NCBI GenBank assembly: GCA_963693365.1
Contig: CAVNZM010000008.1
Coordinates: 7,440,001 to 7,504,000 of the forward strand
Source: Amoebidium appalachense
Lineage: Eukaryota > Ichthyosporea
Reading direction: 5' to 3'
Length of the DNA: 64,000 nucleotides
Shown: piece by piece, positions 1 through 21,772 of the stretch
How positions within the stretch are numbered: the stretch's first letter is position 1
Layout: the number at the start of each line of letters is the position of its first letter
Position numbers and translations under genes: made by a program
Notes under the pieces: model-generated
Database searches by the model: none
Told to the model about the DNA's origin: nothing
Seen by the model: only the letters and a program-made list of their open reading frames with translations

Positions 1-9627
<9,627 letters not shown>

Positions 9628-9758
9628 GGTAATCGTACAAGTCGAAAAGTCAACAAAAACGAAGATGAAGAAGCTAGTCTAAGAAGCAGGGGGGGAAAAC
9701 CGGAATTAGAGAGATGAAAGGTAGGAAGTGTGTGTGTATAATAAAGCCATATGTTGTG

Positions 9759-9764
9759 TTTATT
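9759..9764 (-). terminator. poly(A) signal of the small minus-strand gene
   Basis: The minus strand reads TGTAAATAAACAC, with AATAAA at 9759-9764, only six bases beyond the stop codon at 9771-9773. It lies about 130 bases upstream of the start codon of the next minus-strand gene. Confidence 0.55.
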
Positions 9765-9770
9765 TACAGA

Positions 9771-10118
9771 CTAGCAGGCAATTATACATGCGCATCGATG
9801 CTCATTAGCGGCAATGGGCTGGCCTACTTGCGCCATGGCATCATGCTCATGTGCCCACACATGGTGTGACATTTCAGTGGCATCAATGTTTGTATTGTGT
9901 TTGTAAACACAGCCAGAGCCAAGAATATATATGTCCAAGCTTTGCATGAACCGAACGTCGGGCTTCGGGGGCAAAGGGCGCAAAAGAGGCATGTTTTGAG
10001 CCAAGATGGTTTCTTCAAGGGCCGGCCGCTCACCAACTATCCTTCTAAACCACACAGCATAGGAGCTCTTCATCAGAGGTTTGATTTTCCATTTTGCCAG
10101 AATGTGACATGATGCCAT
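9771..10118 (-). CDS. small intronless protein of unknown function, 115 residues
   Basis: An uninterrupted ATG-to-stop frame of balanced composition in a stretch free of simple repeats. The N-terminus is basic (MASCHILAKWKIKPLMKSS) with a following FRRIVGER, which could be a mitochondrial presequence. The C-terminal half is His/Cys-containing (MSHHVWAHEHD, EHRCACIIAC). I recognise no family. AATAAA follows the stop almost at once, which supports a real transcript with a very short 3' UTR. It lies head to tail with the acidic membrane protein gene, whose ATG is 144 bases downstream. Alternative: a chance ORF, since no homology was recognised. Confidence 0.5.
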   Translation of the reverse strand: MASCHILAKWKIKPLMKSSYAVWFRRIVGERPALEETILAQNMPLLRPLPPKPDVRFMQSLDIYILGSGCVYKHNTNIDATEMSHHVWAHEHDAMAQVGQPIAANEHRCACIIAC

Positions 10119-11713
10119 GTTCTAAAAGGATAAAGTTAATTTATAAGAAATATTCTACATTATAAAGCAGATAGAAATTTTTTTTGGAGTTTTAAGCGGC
10201 GTTATAATGCCTTTTGTAATTTCAGAAGGTTTTACAAGATCCCACTATTTGGCTTGGAAATGTTACTTTCAGAGATGAAAATTGAGGACAACACTGCATC
10301 TTAAGCCCCACAGTAGCTCTGCAGGGATTATGCATAGCGCATTAGTGATTGGCTAGTATCTATTATCGCGCCCGATTGGCGGCTATTTTTCGGATCGTTG
10401 CACTCAGTCACTTGTCAAAGAACTATTCCATGTGTACATATACAGCAAATGTTACAAAGCGGATTCATAGCCTTCCCAAGCAAAAGAAAAAAATCAAAGT
10501 TGATCTTTAGAAGTTGTAGAAGCATTGTACTCCTATCTGTGTACTGCATTCGTTTGGTTTGGGGTACATACCTTAGCCTTTTTAAAATACGCCAATCAAA
10601 TCACTGAATATGTCAAATAGATCACAAATCTGGAGTCACAGTGGACGGCCGGCAGGCTGCAGCCTGAGAGTCACAAGTTTTCATTATGTCATGGTGAGGC
10701 TTACACATGTAAAGGTAGCCCTACCTATATGAGATAAATAATATTTATGAGTAGAGAGCGATTATGGGTGTTTGAGTTGTCAAACTGGTTGCAAGACCTT
10801 ACATACAGCACTCTTGAATTTGTTCGGCGTGGCCATGCCGCCATCGCGATCATCTTGAGTCGGCGCGCGGAGGCCTGCGTGATTCATCGTCCGATATCTC
10901 CAATGATCCGCTGGGCATCGTGCGTACGTGAGTTTCATTAGAATCTCTACAGTGCAGTCTTTCATTATTGTGTGTCACAACAAATATGCTGCTTTTTATT
11001 TTTTGGCAGTCCCTAAGACCCCATCGTACATACACAGTCCGGCCCCCTGAACTGCTGCAGTCCACCGTGGTCCGCCGCAATAGGGCAGGGAAGTTTCTTT
11101 AAAGCAACCACCGCTACTTCCATTTTAGCTGTTGGGCGGGGAGCCACATTGGTGACGTCACTCTGTATACAAATTCCATGATGCCGTGTCGCCCTAAAAA
11201 GGACGCCAAAGGCTGAAACGTATGTCAACATCGGTATTTGACACAATTCGATAGAGTCTCTTGATTGGTGAGACGCATTTGAGAAATGTGGCTCTCGCCC
11301 AGACACTAAAATGGAAGAAGCGGTGGTTGGTTTAATATGTTATTTGCGCAATCACCTTCCGCTCTATCATAAAGGTCTCCATAGAATTTCTTTTAGGCGC
11401 CGATTGCGCAATCACTTAGCAACCAAACACTGACCTGCGACTGCGCAGTGTTTCGGCTGTCTCAAGGCTTGTGTTGGTGTCTTAGCAAATGATTTATTGC
11501 TCAAATATCAACGGTAAACTGCAAACTCCTCTTTCTTTAGAGCAACATAACGCACACCAAGCCTACAGTTGTGAGTGGAAGGCCTCTTCTCCCACACACA
11601 CTTTCTGTTCGGACCGTTTACCAAGGCTTTTCCTAATATTAATTAATGGAAGCCTACCCCAGGCGTTGAAGCATTTTACTCACTCCCTAGTTCAGTAGTT
11701 TAAAGGCTTAAGA
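10119..11713. promoter_or_regulatory. divergent intergenic region between the small minus gene and TMED2-like gene
   Basis: About 1.6 kb of unique sequence with no convincing ORF or long simple repeat, flanked by start codons facing away from each other. It holds several GATTGG/CCAATC boxes (10351, 10374, about 10592, 11263), a CTGCGCAG palindrome near 11441 and a pair of TTGCGCAATCAC boxes. No clear TATA box is seen for either gene. Confidence 0.5.
11345..11415. promoter_or_regulatory. paired TTGCGCAATCAC boxes
   Basis: Two exact copies of TTGCGCAATCAC, at 11345-11356 and 11404-11415, lie 59 bases apart and about 300 bases upstream of the TMED2-like start. The core TTGCGCAA is the palindrome bound by C/EBP-type bZIP factors. 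A related GATTGCGCAAAC is found at 34763-34774. Confidence 0.4.
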
Positions 11714-11957
11714 ATGAGGATACAGGCTTCTGTTTTGAGCGTGTGGGCCCTTGTGTCCTGCATGTTGGCGGGCTACGTCAGTGGCATGGCGACATATTAC
11801 ATAACGGTGCCGGCAGGAGAAGAGATGGTAAGAGGGCATGTGGGTGGGAGTGAGAAAGAATGCGGGAGAGTAGGTGGGAGTGGGAGGGAGGGAGGAAGGA
11901 AGGCGGGGGGGAGGGGGGGAGGGGGGGGAAGGGAGGTGGCGAGAGAGAAGCGGGGGG

Positions 11958-12039
<82 letters not shown>

Positions 12040-12047
12040 ATGGTGTG

Positions 12048-12100
<53 letters not shown>

Positions 12101-12146
12101 TTGCGTGTGTGCGTTTGCGTGTGTGTGTATGTGTATGTGTGTGTGT

Positions 12147-12178
<32 letters not shown>

Positions 12179-13297
12179 TTGTGTGTGTGTTTTCGTGTGT
12201 GTGTGTGTGCGCTTGCGCACGTTTAGTGTGCTGAGCGTGTGTATGGGCACCTGTACTTATGGATGAGAAATGGGTAAATCGGGGTATGTTGGGAAGGGAG
12301 GGAAGAAGACTGGCAATCATAGGAAGATCATGTGATATGACAGGGTGGCCTGTGGGAAGATACACCTGGAAAGTGTTGTTGTTGATGGCAATGGGCCGGA
12401 CGAACGGAGGCACCTCTAACACTCAATGAATTAGGTTGATGGGGTTGCCTCTGTGTGTACGTGGCTGAGGAAAAATGATGGGAGACGGGGGGGGGGGGGG
12501 GGGGGGAAGGGGGGGGGGGAGGGGAGGAATCTTGGATTGGGCAAGATCGAGTGCGAGGTGGAGCACGCCCAACGGAGGAGGGGGAGTGAGATGTTGTTTA
12601 TCTCTGTCACGCGCGCGCCCCCGCCCCCGCGTGCGCACGCACAGACACACACACACACACACACACACACACAACCACCCCTCTCTCCCCTTCCCTTTCT
12701 CACACCAGCACACAACTGTCGCTGTCTCGCTCTGCCCCCCCTCTCCCCTTTTTGTTCCCTCCCTCCCTCCCTCTCTCACTCTCTCACTCTCTCTCTCTCT
12801 CTCTCTCCCCCCCCCCCCCGCTCTCTCCCCCCCCTCTCTCTCTCTCTCTCTTTTTGCCCCCCCCTCCCTATCTCTCCCTCGCTCCCTCGCTCGCTCACTC
12901 ATACTCTCTCTTTGCCCCCCCCCCCCCCCCCCCCCCCCGTGTCCCCCTCTTCCCCTGTTTCAATCTCTCTCTCCCTCTCTCTTCTTCTTTGTAGACGGAG
13001 GGGGGTGTATTTTTTTTTTTTTTGGGGGGGGGGGGGGAGGGGGGGGGGGGGGGGAGGAAGAGGGGGGCTAAGATCATAAACCACTTATCTGACATGCGCC
13101 CACACAGTGCTTCTATGAGACACTACAGGCCGGCATTAAAATGACTCTTTCGTTTGCCGTGTCTGAAGGCGGCAACCACGATATCGACGTGAAGGTGCCC
13201 CCCCCCCCCCCCCCCCCCCCCATCCCTAAGACCCCCCTCCCCCTCCCCTCCCCTCCCCCCCCCCCCCCCCCCCCACCTTCTCTCTCTCTCTCTCTCC

Positions 13298-13395
<98 letters not shown>

Positions 13396-13403
13396 CTTTT
13401 CCT

Positions 13404-13439
<36 letters not shown>

Positions 13440-13500
13440 GCGCCTGTTGTTTTGCTTGTCATTTGTTGTTCTGGTTGATTACCTGTAATCTTCGCTTATT

Positions 13501-13535
<35 letters not shown>

Positions 13536-15721
13536 TGTGCGGGGTTGCACATACCGGTGTCTACTTTTCTTCTTACTGTTTTTCTCTCCACACACTTCAT
13601 CTGTCCACTTCTGCATACCCCCTTTCATAGCTATAGACACACTTCACACATTGCGTTACGCGCACGCATGCACACACCGCTCTGTTGGCGACAGCTCCCT
13701 TGGAACCCATGCGGCATGTTACCCGCCGGCGTAACATAACTCGGACTATCGGTTTGGCTTTTTTCAAGCCCAAAGCAATGGGTGATACCATATTTCCGGC
13801 TGACATCCGGGGGCATAGCTTTCCGTTCGAAGACGATAAAGTTCCGCCCTAGTAAGCGTGTTACTACCCTGCGGCGTGGGTCAAATCTCATATTTTCCCC
13901 TCTGATTACGAATTCTGTGGCCTTCGGGACTTAATTCTTTTCAGCTGGTGTAGTATGTTAGCCAGGGAAGTATCGACTTAGGTATCGACGGGGGAGCTTC
14001 CTAGAAGCCCCGTCTCCTGAGTTCCTATCTATATTTTTCTTGCTTCTGCTTACTGCTGCAACTTTAACCCCCGGCCTTTCCCACTGCCCTTGCCTGCATA
14101 AGCAACCCTGCTCGTCTCTGATCAAGACGGGTGACCTACTCATGTTCAAGTGAAACAGTATCTGAGTTGGGTTTCGTTAACGAGGGGAATAGGTCGAAAC
14201 TCGGGTACTGTGGATGACGTGGGCCCCCCCTGAGGATGGGCTCTGCTTATTATGCATACTCTTTATGTATGGCTTGCATTCTGCATCGTGTTATCCGTTT
14301 GTTCTTGTGTACTTCGTACTTTTTGACGCATTCAAAACCCCCCCCCCCCCCCCCTCCGCCCCCCCCCTTCCCCTCCTCCTTCCCCTCCCATTTTCTCTGC
14401 ACACTCAACAGGTCTTAACCAGCTCTGCACACCGTTAGTCACAATCTTCTCTCATATATGAGAGAATGATCGTATTGGTACGATTTGTCTAATATCTGAC
14501 GATTCTGCAGCATTCCTAAGACCCCCCCCCCCCCTTTTCTCTCTCTCTCTCTCTCTCTCTTTTTTTTCTTTTTTTCTTTTTTGCCGCCTGTTGTTTTGCT
14601 TGTCATTTGTTGTTCTGGTTGGTTACCTGTAATCTTCGCTTATTTATGTGTGTGTGTGTGTGTATGTATGTTGTGCGGGGTTGCACACACCGGTGTCTAC
14701 TTTTCTTCCTACTGTTTTTCTCTTCACACACTTCATCTGTCCACTTCTGCATACCCCCTTTCATAGCTATAGACACACTTCACACATTGCGTTACGCGCA
14801 CGCATGCACACACCGCTCTGTTGGCGACAGCTCCCTTGGAACCCATGCGGCATGTTACCCGCCGGCGTAACATAACTCGGACTATCGATTTGGCTTTTTC
14901 CAAGCCCAAAGCAATGGGTGATACCATATTTCCGGCTGACATCCGAGGGCATAGCTTTCCGTTCGAAGACGTTAAAGTTCCGCCGTAGTAAGCGTGTTAC
15001 TACCCTGCGGCGTGGGTCAAATCTCATATTTTCCCCTCTGATTGCGAATTCTGCGGCCTTCGGGACTTAATTCTTTTCAGCTGGTGTAGTATGTTAGCCA
15101 GGGAAGTATCGACTTAGGTAGCGACGGAGGAGCTTCCTAGAAGCCCCGTCTCCTGAGTTCCTATCTATATTTTTCTTGCTTCTGCTTACTGCTGCAACTT
15201 TAACCCCCGGCCTTTCCCACTGCCCTTGCCTGCATAAGTAACCCTGCTCGTCTCTGATCAAGACGGGTGACCTACCCATGTTCAAGTGAAACAGTATCTG
15301 AGTTGGGTTTCGTTAACGAGGTGAATAGGTCGAAACTCGGATACTGTGGATGACGTGGGCCCCCCCTGAGGATGGGCTCTGCTTATTATGCATACTCTTT
15401 ATGTATGGCTTGCATTCTGCATCGTGTTATCCGTTTGTTCTTGTGTACTTCGTACTTTTTGACGCATTCAACCCCCACCCCCCCCCCCCGGGCGCCCCCC
15501 CGGATGATGGGCTCTGCTTTTTATGCATACCCTTTGTGTGTGCTCTGCAATGTGCATTATGTTATCCCTCATGATTGTGTTCTTCGTACTCTGTGAAATC
15601 CCCCCCCCCCCCCCCCCCCCCTCCGCTCCACTCGGGGGGCCTGCCCCCAATGCCCTGCTCGTCTTAAGCGCTAACCTGCAATAGACGGGCATAACACGTG
15701 GAGAGAGCAAAGGCACACAAG

Positions 15722-15790
<69 letters not shown>

Positions 15791-16030
15791 ATACTCGCAC
15801 GCACGCACACACACACACACAAACACCCCCCCCCCCTCTCCCCCCCCCCCCCCACATACACACACACACACCGGCAAACACACACGCACACATGGACACG
15901 TTGTAATCTAACGGAGTGCTTGCACTATGACTGACGGTTTGTGGTTGTGTGTTTCAGATTACTGGACCGGATGGGAAGGTCGTTGGGTTGGAACGCCAAG
16001 AGGTGTGTGCTTTATGTGTGTGTGTGGGGT

Positions 16031-16061
<31 letters not shown>

Positions 16062-16346
16062 GGGAGGGTGTGGGGGTGTGTGTTGGGGGGAGGGGAAGGG
16101 TTAAATGTATGTGTGTGTGCGTGTGGAGGGGGGGGGGGAGGGGGGGGTAAGTGTGTGTGTGGGTGGGTGGGTGGGGGGATGAGTGGGGTGTGGGTGTTGT
16201 TCTTTCCCCTTCTTCCTGCTCCTCCTCTTCGTCTCTCTGTGTGTTTTTTGATAATCTCTTTTGTTTAATTGAAAATGTCTTTTAACCTTCTCGTGTGGGT
16301 GTGTGGGTGTATGGGTTGGGGACACCTCGGGGGAGGGGAGGGGTGA

Positions 16347-16377
<31 letters not shown>

Positions 16378-16497
16378 TGGCTGTTTTTTGGTGTTCATGA
16401 GTGTGTATGTGTGCACACATTAGTGTGTTCTTTGCAGTCTGCATTGTGTTGTCTGTTGTCAATGCATACTTCATACTGTATGGCGCATTCAACTCCT

Positions 16498-16529
<32 letters not shown>

Positions 16530-16789
16530 TGGAGATGTGTTTCTGAAATCGCTGACCTTACTTCTCCTATATTATCCGTTTCCTCCCCCCCTCCCCCCCC
16601 CCCTCCTTCCCCCCGGCCGCCCCTCTCACCCACAAATTAATGGAGAAGGCATAAGGATCCCACTCACTAATGATTGGTCTTCACACACATCCTCTGCCGC
16701 CACCATATCGTTGCTTGTTGTTCCGTATTTTTGGTTTTGCTGGTTCTTAAATGCCAATTGCTCGTAAACTTTGCCAACCGAAAATGCCT

Positions 16790-16821
<32 letters not shown>

Positions 16822-17256
16822 TTCCTCTCCTCCTCCCCTCCTTTTTCCACTCATCCCGCCCAACTTCACCACCAAATCAAACTAAACATAACGAAACAAC
16901 ACACAACACCCCCCCCCCCCCACCCCCACCCCACCCCCACCCCCTTGCCCCCGAAAAAAAATTTTCTGTTTCAATCCCAGGCCCATACTTAATCCCCGGC
17001 TGACTCAGAACCCCCACAGCACGATTTGGAGATGGATGTAGACGCATACATGGACGGCAAGTACACGTATTGCCCCCCCCCCATGACGTGGGCCCCCCCT
17101 GAGGATGGGCTCTGCTTATTATGCATACTCTTTATGTATGGCTTGCATTCTGCATCGTGTTATCCGTTTGTTCTTGTGTACTTCGTACTTTTTGACGCAT
17201 TCAAACCCCCCCCCTCCCCCCCCCCCCAAAAAAAAACACACACACACCCACACACA

Positions 17257-17295
<39 letters not shown>

Positions 17296-17397
17296 ACTCA
17301 CTCACTCACACACATACACCAACCCAACCAGCCAACTGACCACCCCCACCACCACACCACCACACACATGTGCATGTGGACATGCGTACCCCCCCCC

Positions 17398-17447
<50 letters not shown>

Positions 17448-17529
17448 GATACAGACACCAACAGACACATGCACATAGACACATGCACATAGACACACAC
17501 AGAGACACACACAGACACACACACACACA

Positions 17530-17585
<56 letters not shown>

Positions 17586-17635
17586 GATACAGACACCAAC
17601 AGACACATGCACATAGACACACAGAGACACACACA

Positions 17636-17688
<53 letters not shown>

Positions 17689-17803
17689 GCCCGTACCTGC
17701 CCTCATTTCTTTTCCAACCCCCCTACCTCGCCATGGGATGTTCTGTCGAACGAACACCGGGTAGTCTAAGGGTGGACAGGCGCATGTTTTTTTTTTTTTT
17801 TTT

Positions 17804-17834
<31 letters not shown>

Positions 17835-18699
17835 GGGGGGGATTGCGGGCACTCCAGAGCATTAAGGGCGCCAAATCTGTGGGGTTTGCGTACTATGTGA
17901 CAATGGTTGCTATATAGCTAATCAACAATATGATCGGCAACCAATCATTTATTACATTATTGATCAAGTGGCTCACCAGATACGTAACTAATTTGATCCA
18001 ATCGCGCAAACACGAAGCATCCCTCGTGTGTCCGCTTTTGCTTGGTCTTCCACGCGCAGGCTTAAGTACTTTTCACTAATAAACCCCTCTTGAAAATTGG
18101 CAGAAGTGGTTTTCCCGTTAGGATAAAGGTTTACTCAAAGCCGTTTTGTTCGCCTCCGAGTATTACCTATGTTTCTCTAATACACTATGCTATATTAGCT
18201 AATACATAGACACCCTTTCAGAATCATAGGCGAACAAAACGGCTCTGAGTAAACGTTTGAATTAGTGAAAAAAACGTTTCTGCCAATTTTCAAAGTGGTT
18301 TATTAGTAGAAAGTACACAAGTCTGCGCGTGGGGGATCATGCTGGCGGCTGAAAAACGGATTCTCAGGGTGACTTCATGTTTCGCGTGATTGGGCCGGCG
18401 GCTGATGATTACGTAATCCGTGAGCCAGGAAAATTGATGCAGTAAAATTCTAGATTGCGATTGGTCGTAGATCAGGAATGGTATTACATATACCGAGGCC
18501 GCTCTTATGCCTCGAAGGCCCACAGATCTGGCGAAGTATACACAATGTACCTCTTTTTGCCACTGCACTCGGTGCTAAATCACAGGAGGCAGACACGTCC
18601 AGAGACAGAAACACATGCGCACGCGCGCGCGCACACACACACACACACATATGTGCACACACATACACACATGCACACACGCATACGTGCGTGTGCACG

Positions 18700-18757
<58 letters not shown>

Positions 18758-18911
18758 CGCCCGCACAAACACACACACACACACACACACACAGGTACTG
18801 CTTCAGCAATGAGATGTCATCAGTCACCGACAAAGAGTTGATGTTCTATGTTGAGCATGGGGCAGCTCCCAAAAAGCCAGACTCAGAGACAGAAGGTGAC
18901 TCAATATCCCC

Positions 18912-18947
<36 letters not shown>

Positions 18948-19200
18948 TTTCCCCGGGGCCCGGGCCCGGCCCCCCACCTCCCTTGCTTGCTCCCTCGGTT
19001 CCTTTCCTGCCGCGCCCTCTCTCTCTCTCTCCCCCCCCCCCTCCCCCCTCCCCCTCCCTTCACACACCTTGTTTTCCGCCTGGTTTATGCCACCTCCTAG
19101 GGACCTCCGACCCTCGTCTCCATCCATCGGTCCCCTTCCCGTCCCTTCCCACCGAGCATACACACCGTGGCACACACACACTCTCTCTCTCTGTCTCTTT

Positions 19201-19275
<75 letters not shown>

Positions 19276-19282
19276 CCCTCCC

Positions 19283-19317
<35 letters not shown>

Positions 19318-19333
19318 TCCCCTCCCTCTCTCC

Positions 19334-19393
<60 letters not shown>

Positions 19394-19442
19394 ACTCACT
19401 CCCCTCCCCCCGGGCCCCCTCTCACATTCACTCATTCACTCG

Positions 19443-19488
<46 letters not shown>

Positions 19489-20433
19489 GGGGGGGGGGGG
19501 GGGGGGGGGGGGCACTGGTTGTACATATGCCCTTTCCTTTCCCAGCCTATCACCAACTCCTCCTCCTACCTAAATGCTTTGAATCATCGCTTTGTGCGCT
19601 GCACCAAATCCCACCAAGTTTATTCTTTGTCAAATCCTATTCACGTCTTTCTTGTTTGCTACACGAAATCTTACCCGTTGATATCAAATTCTCTACGTTG
19701 CTTTGTTCCTTGCACGTCGTTTTTCCGTGTGGGCCTTAGTTACACAACCCCCACACAGCCCTTTTTTCTTTGTTTACTAAAACATTCTCACCCTCCCCCC
19801 CCCCCCCCCCCCCCGTACCGTGTTCCGCATTCAAACCCCCCCAGTCTTCTTTCAGAGGTGTCCTTTCAGGACAGACCACTGTGTGGAGACCGCTTTACTT
19901 CCATGCAACCGGGCATGGTTGCTCTGTGTCGTGCATCTGTAAGCACATACGCATTTTTCGCTGCACTGCATTAGTTTGCACACACATCTTCACCGTTTTG
20001 CTCACCTTGCTTGCATAAGCAACCCTGCTCGTCTTTGATCAAGACGGGTTGACCCGCCCAAGTTCAGTTGATGCTGCTGTCTGAGTTAAAGCGTCGTATA
20101 TACGTGGGCTAAGGGGTCGAAACTCAGACGCAATTGATGACTTGGGTCCTCCCTGAGGATGGGCTCTGCTTATGACGCATGCTGTGCACATGGCTGATGT
20201 TGCATACTTGAATGTTTGCCTTTGCATGTGTCCTGCACCATGCTTCTCGTCGTGTATGCGTACTTCGTACCGTCTCCGCATTCAAACCCCCCCCCCCCCT
20301 GTTTTTTTGGTTGCCCCACACAGAGAAGCAAGAGAAGTTGGCTAGCATGGTCAACCAACTATCTGCCGAGCTGTCGAGTGTGGAGGCGGAGAGGCAGTAC
20401 ATGGAGCTGAGACAGGCCAACCACAAGGAGTGT

Positions 20434-20532
<99 letters not shown>

Positions 20533-20886
20533 TGTGTGTGTGTACGTGTGTGTGGGCGTGTCTGTTTGGTGTGTTTGTCTGTGTTTGTGTGTGTGTGTGG
20601 ACGCCTGGGTGTGTATACCTGTATGTACGTGTGTGTGAGCGTGTGTACTTCCTTGTACGTGTGTGCCTGTGCAGGTGTACGTGTGTGTACATGCATTGGG
20701 GTTGTGTTCGTGTGTGCAAGCTCCCGTGTAACGTGTGTCCACGTGTCTGTGCATATGTGGGTTGCGCGTGTTGGTGTGTAGGGGCCTGGGCTTGTGCATA
20801 TACCAACACGTGCACTTCTGTTCTGCGGATTATATCTCTTTTTTCTGACGTCCTTACTCCCCTGTTTGCCACCATTACCCCCCCCT

Positions 20887-20920
<34 letters not shown>

Positions 20921-20961
20921 AAAAAAAAAAAAAAAAAAAAAGAAAAGAAAAATAAGAAGTA

Positions 20962-20993
<32 letters not shown>

Positions 20994-21497
20994 GAAGTGT
21001 TCCCAGCCTGCCACATCCATGCGCTCCCTTTATTTTTGTTTTGTATGTTTTTCCCTCATTGCCGCACCACTCCTCCTTGCCGCACCACTATATCTTAGTG
21101 TAGTTTTAATTTTGAAAAAAATTAACGAATGCATTCCAGTGGCTGAGAGCACCAATACCAAGGTTGTGTACTGGGCAGCCCTTGAGTGTTCCATGATAGT
21201 AGCCATGTCGGCATTCCAAATCTACTACCTTAAGGTACGTGTGCACATGCATACACACGGGCACACACACGGGCACACACACGGGCACATGCACACACAC
21301 GGGCACATGCACACACACGGGCACATGCACACACACGGGCACACACACGGGCACATGCACACACACGGGCACACACACGGGCACATGCACACGGGCACAG
21401 GGACAGGCACAGGCACAGGAGAACATGCACATGCACGATTACAAGCTTGTATATTCAATACAAGGAGAAAGAGGGCCTGGGGGAGAGGGAGTGTGGG

Positions 21498-21572
<75 letters not shown>

Positions 21573-21717
21573 TGTGTGTGTGTGTATGTGTGTGAGGGAG
21601 AGGGAAAGTGTGAGTGTTTCACGCAAACACATGCATGCAAAGCATTGCATGTTTTTTCAACTCAACCCCCCCCCCCCCCTTCCCCCCACAGAACGCACGT
21701 AGACACACGCTGTCACT

Positions 21718-21772
<55 letters not shown>

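Larger units (their letters stand above)
13221..15474 (+). repeat. tandem duplication of about 1.1-1.3 kb in intron 2 of the TMED2-like gene
   Basis: Two copies, 13221-14511 and 14512-15474. Both begin with CATnCCTAAGACCCCCC followed by a (CT)n and T-rich block. They then run collinearly with an offset of 1,136 bases through the shared (GT)n, the GGCGACAGCTCCCTTGG segment and the intronic repeat. By eye the unique part differs at only a few percent of positions. The second copy has a much shorter (CT)n array. The 170 bases at the end of copy 1 contain a perfect palindrome TCTCTCATATATGAGAGA (about 14451-14468). No coding frame is conserved between the copies in a way that suggests a gene. Confidence 0.9.

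Noticed and set aside
18478-19974. 498-codon open frame through exon 5 of the TMED2-like gene
   Set aside because: Apart from the exon itself it is a translation of CA, C and CT repeats; homology stops at 18895.
21240-21430. Regular repeat/spacer pattern recalling a CRISPR array
   Set aside because: No unique spacers; it is an intronic minisatellite in a eukaryotic gene.
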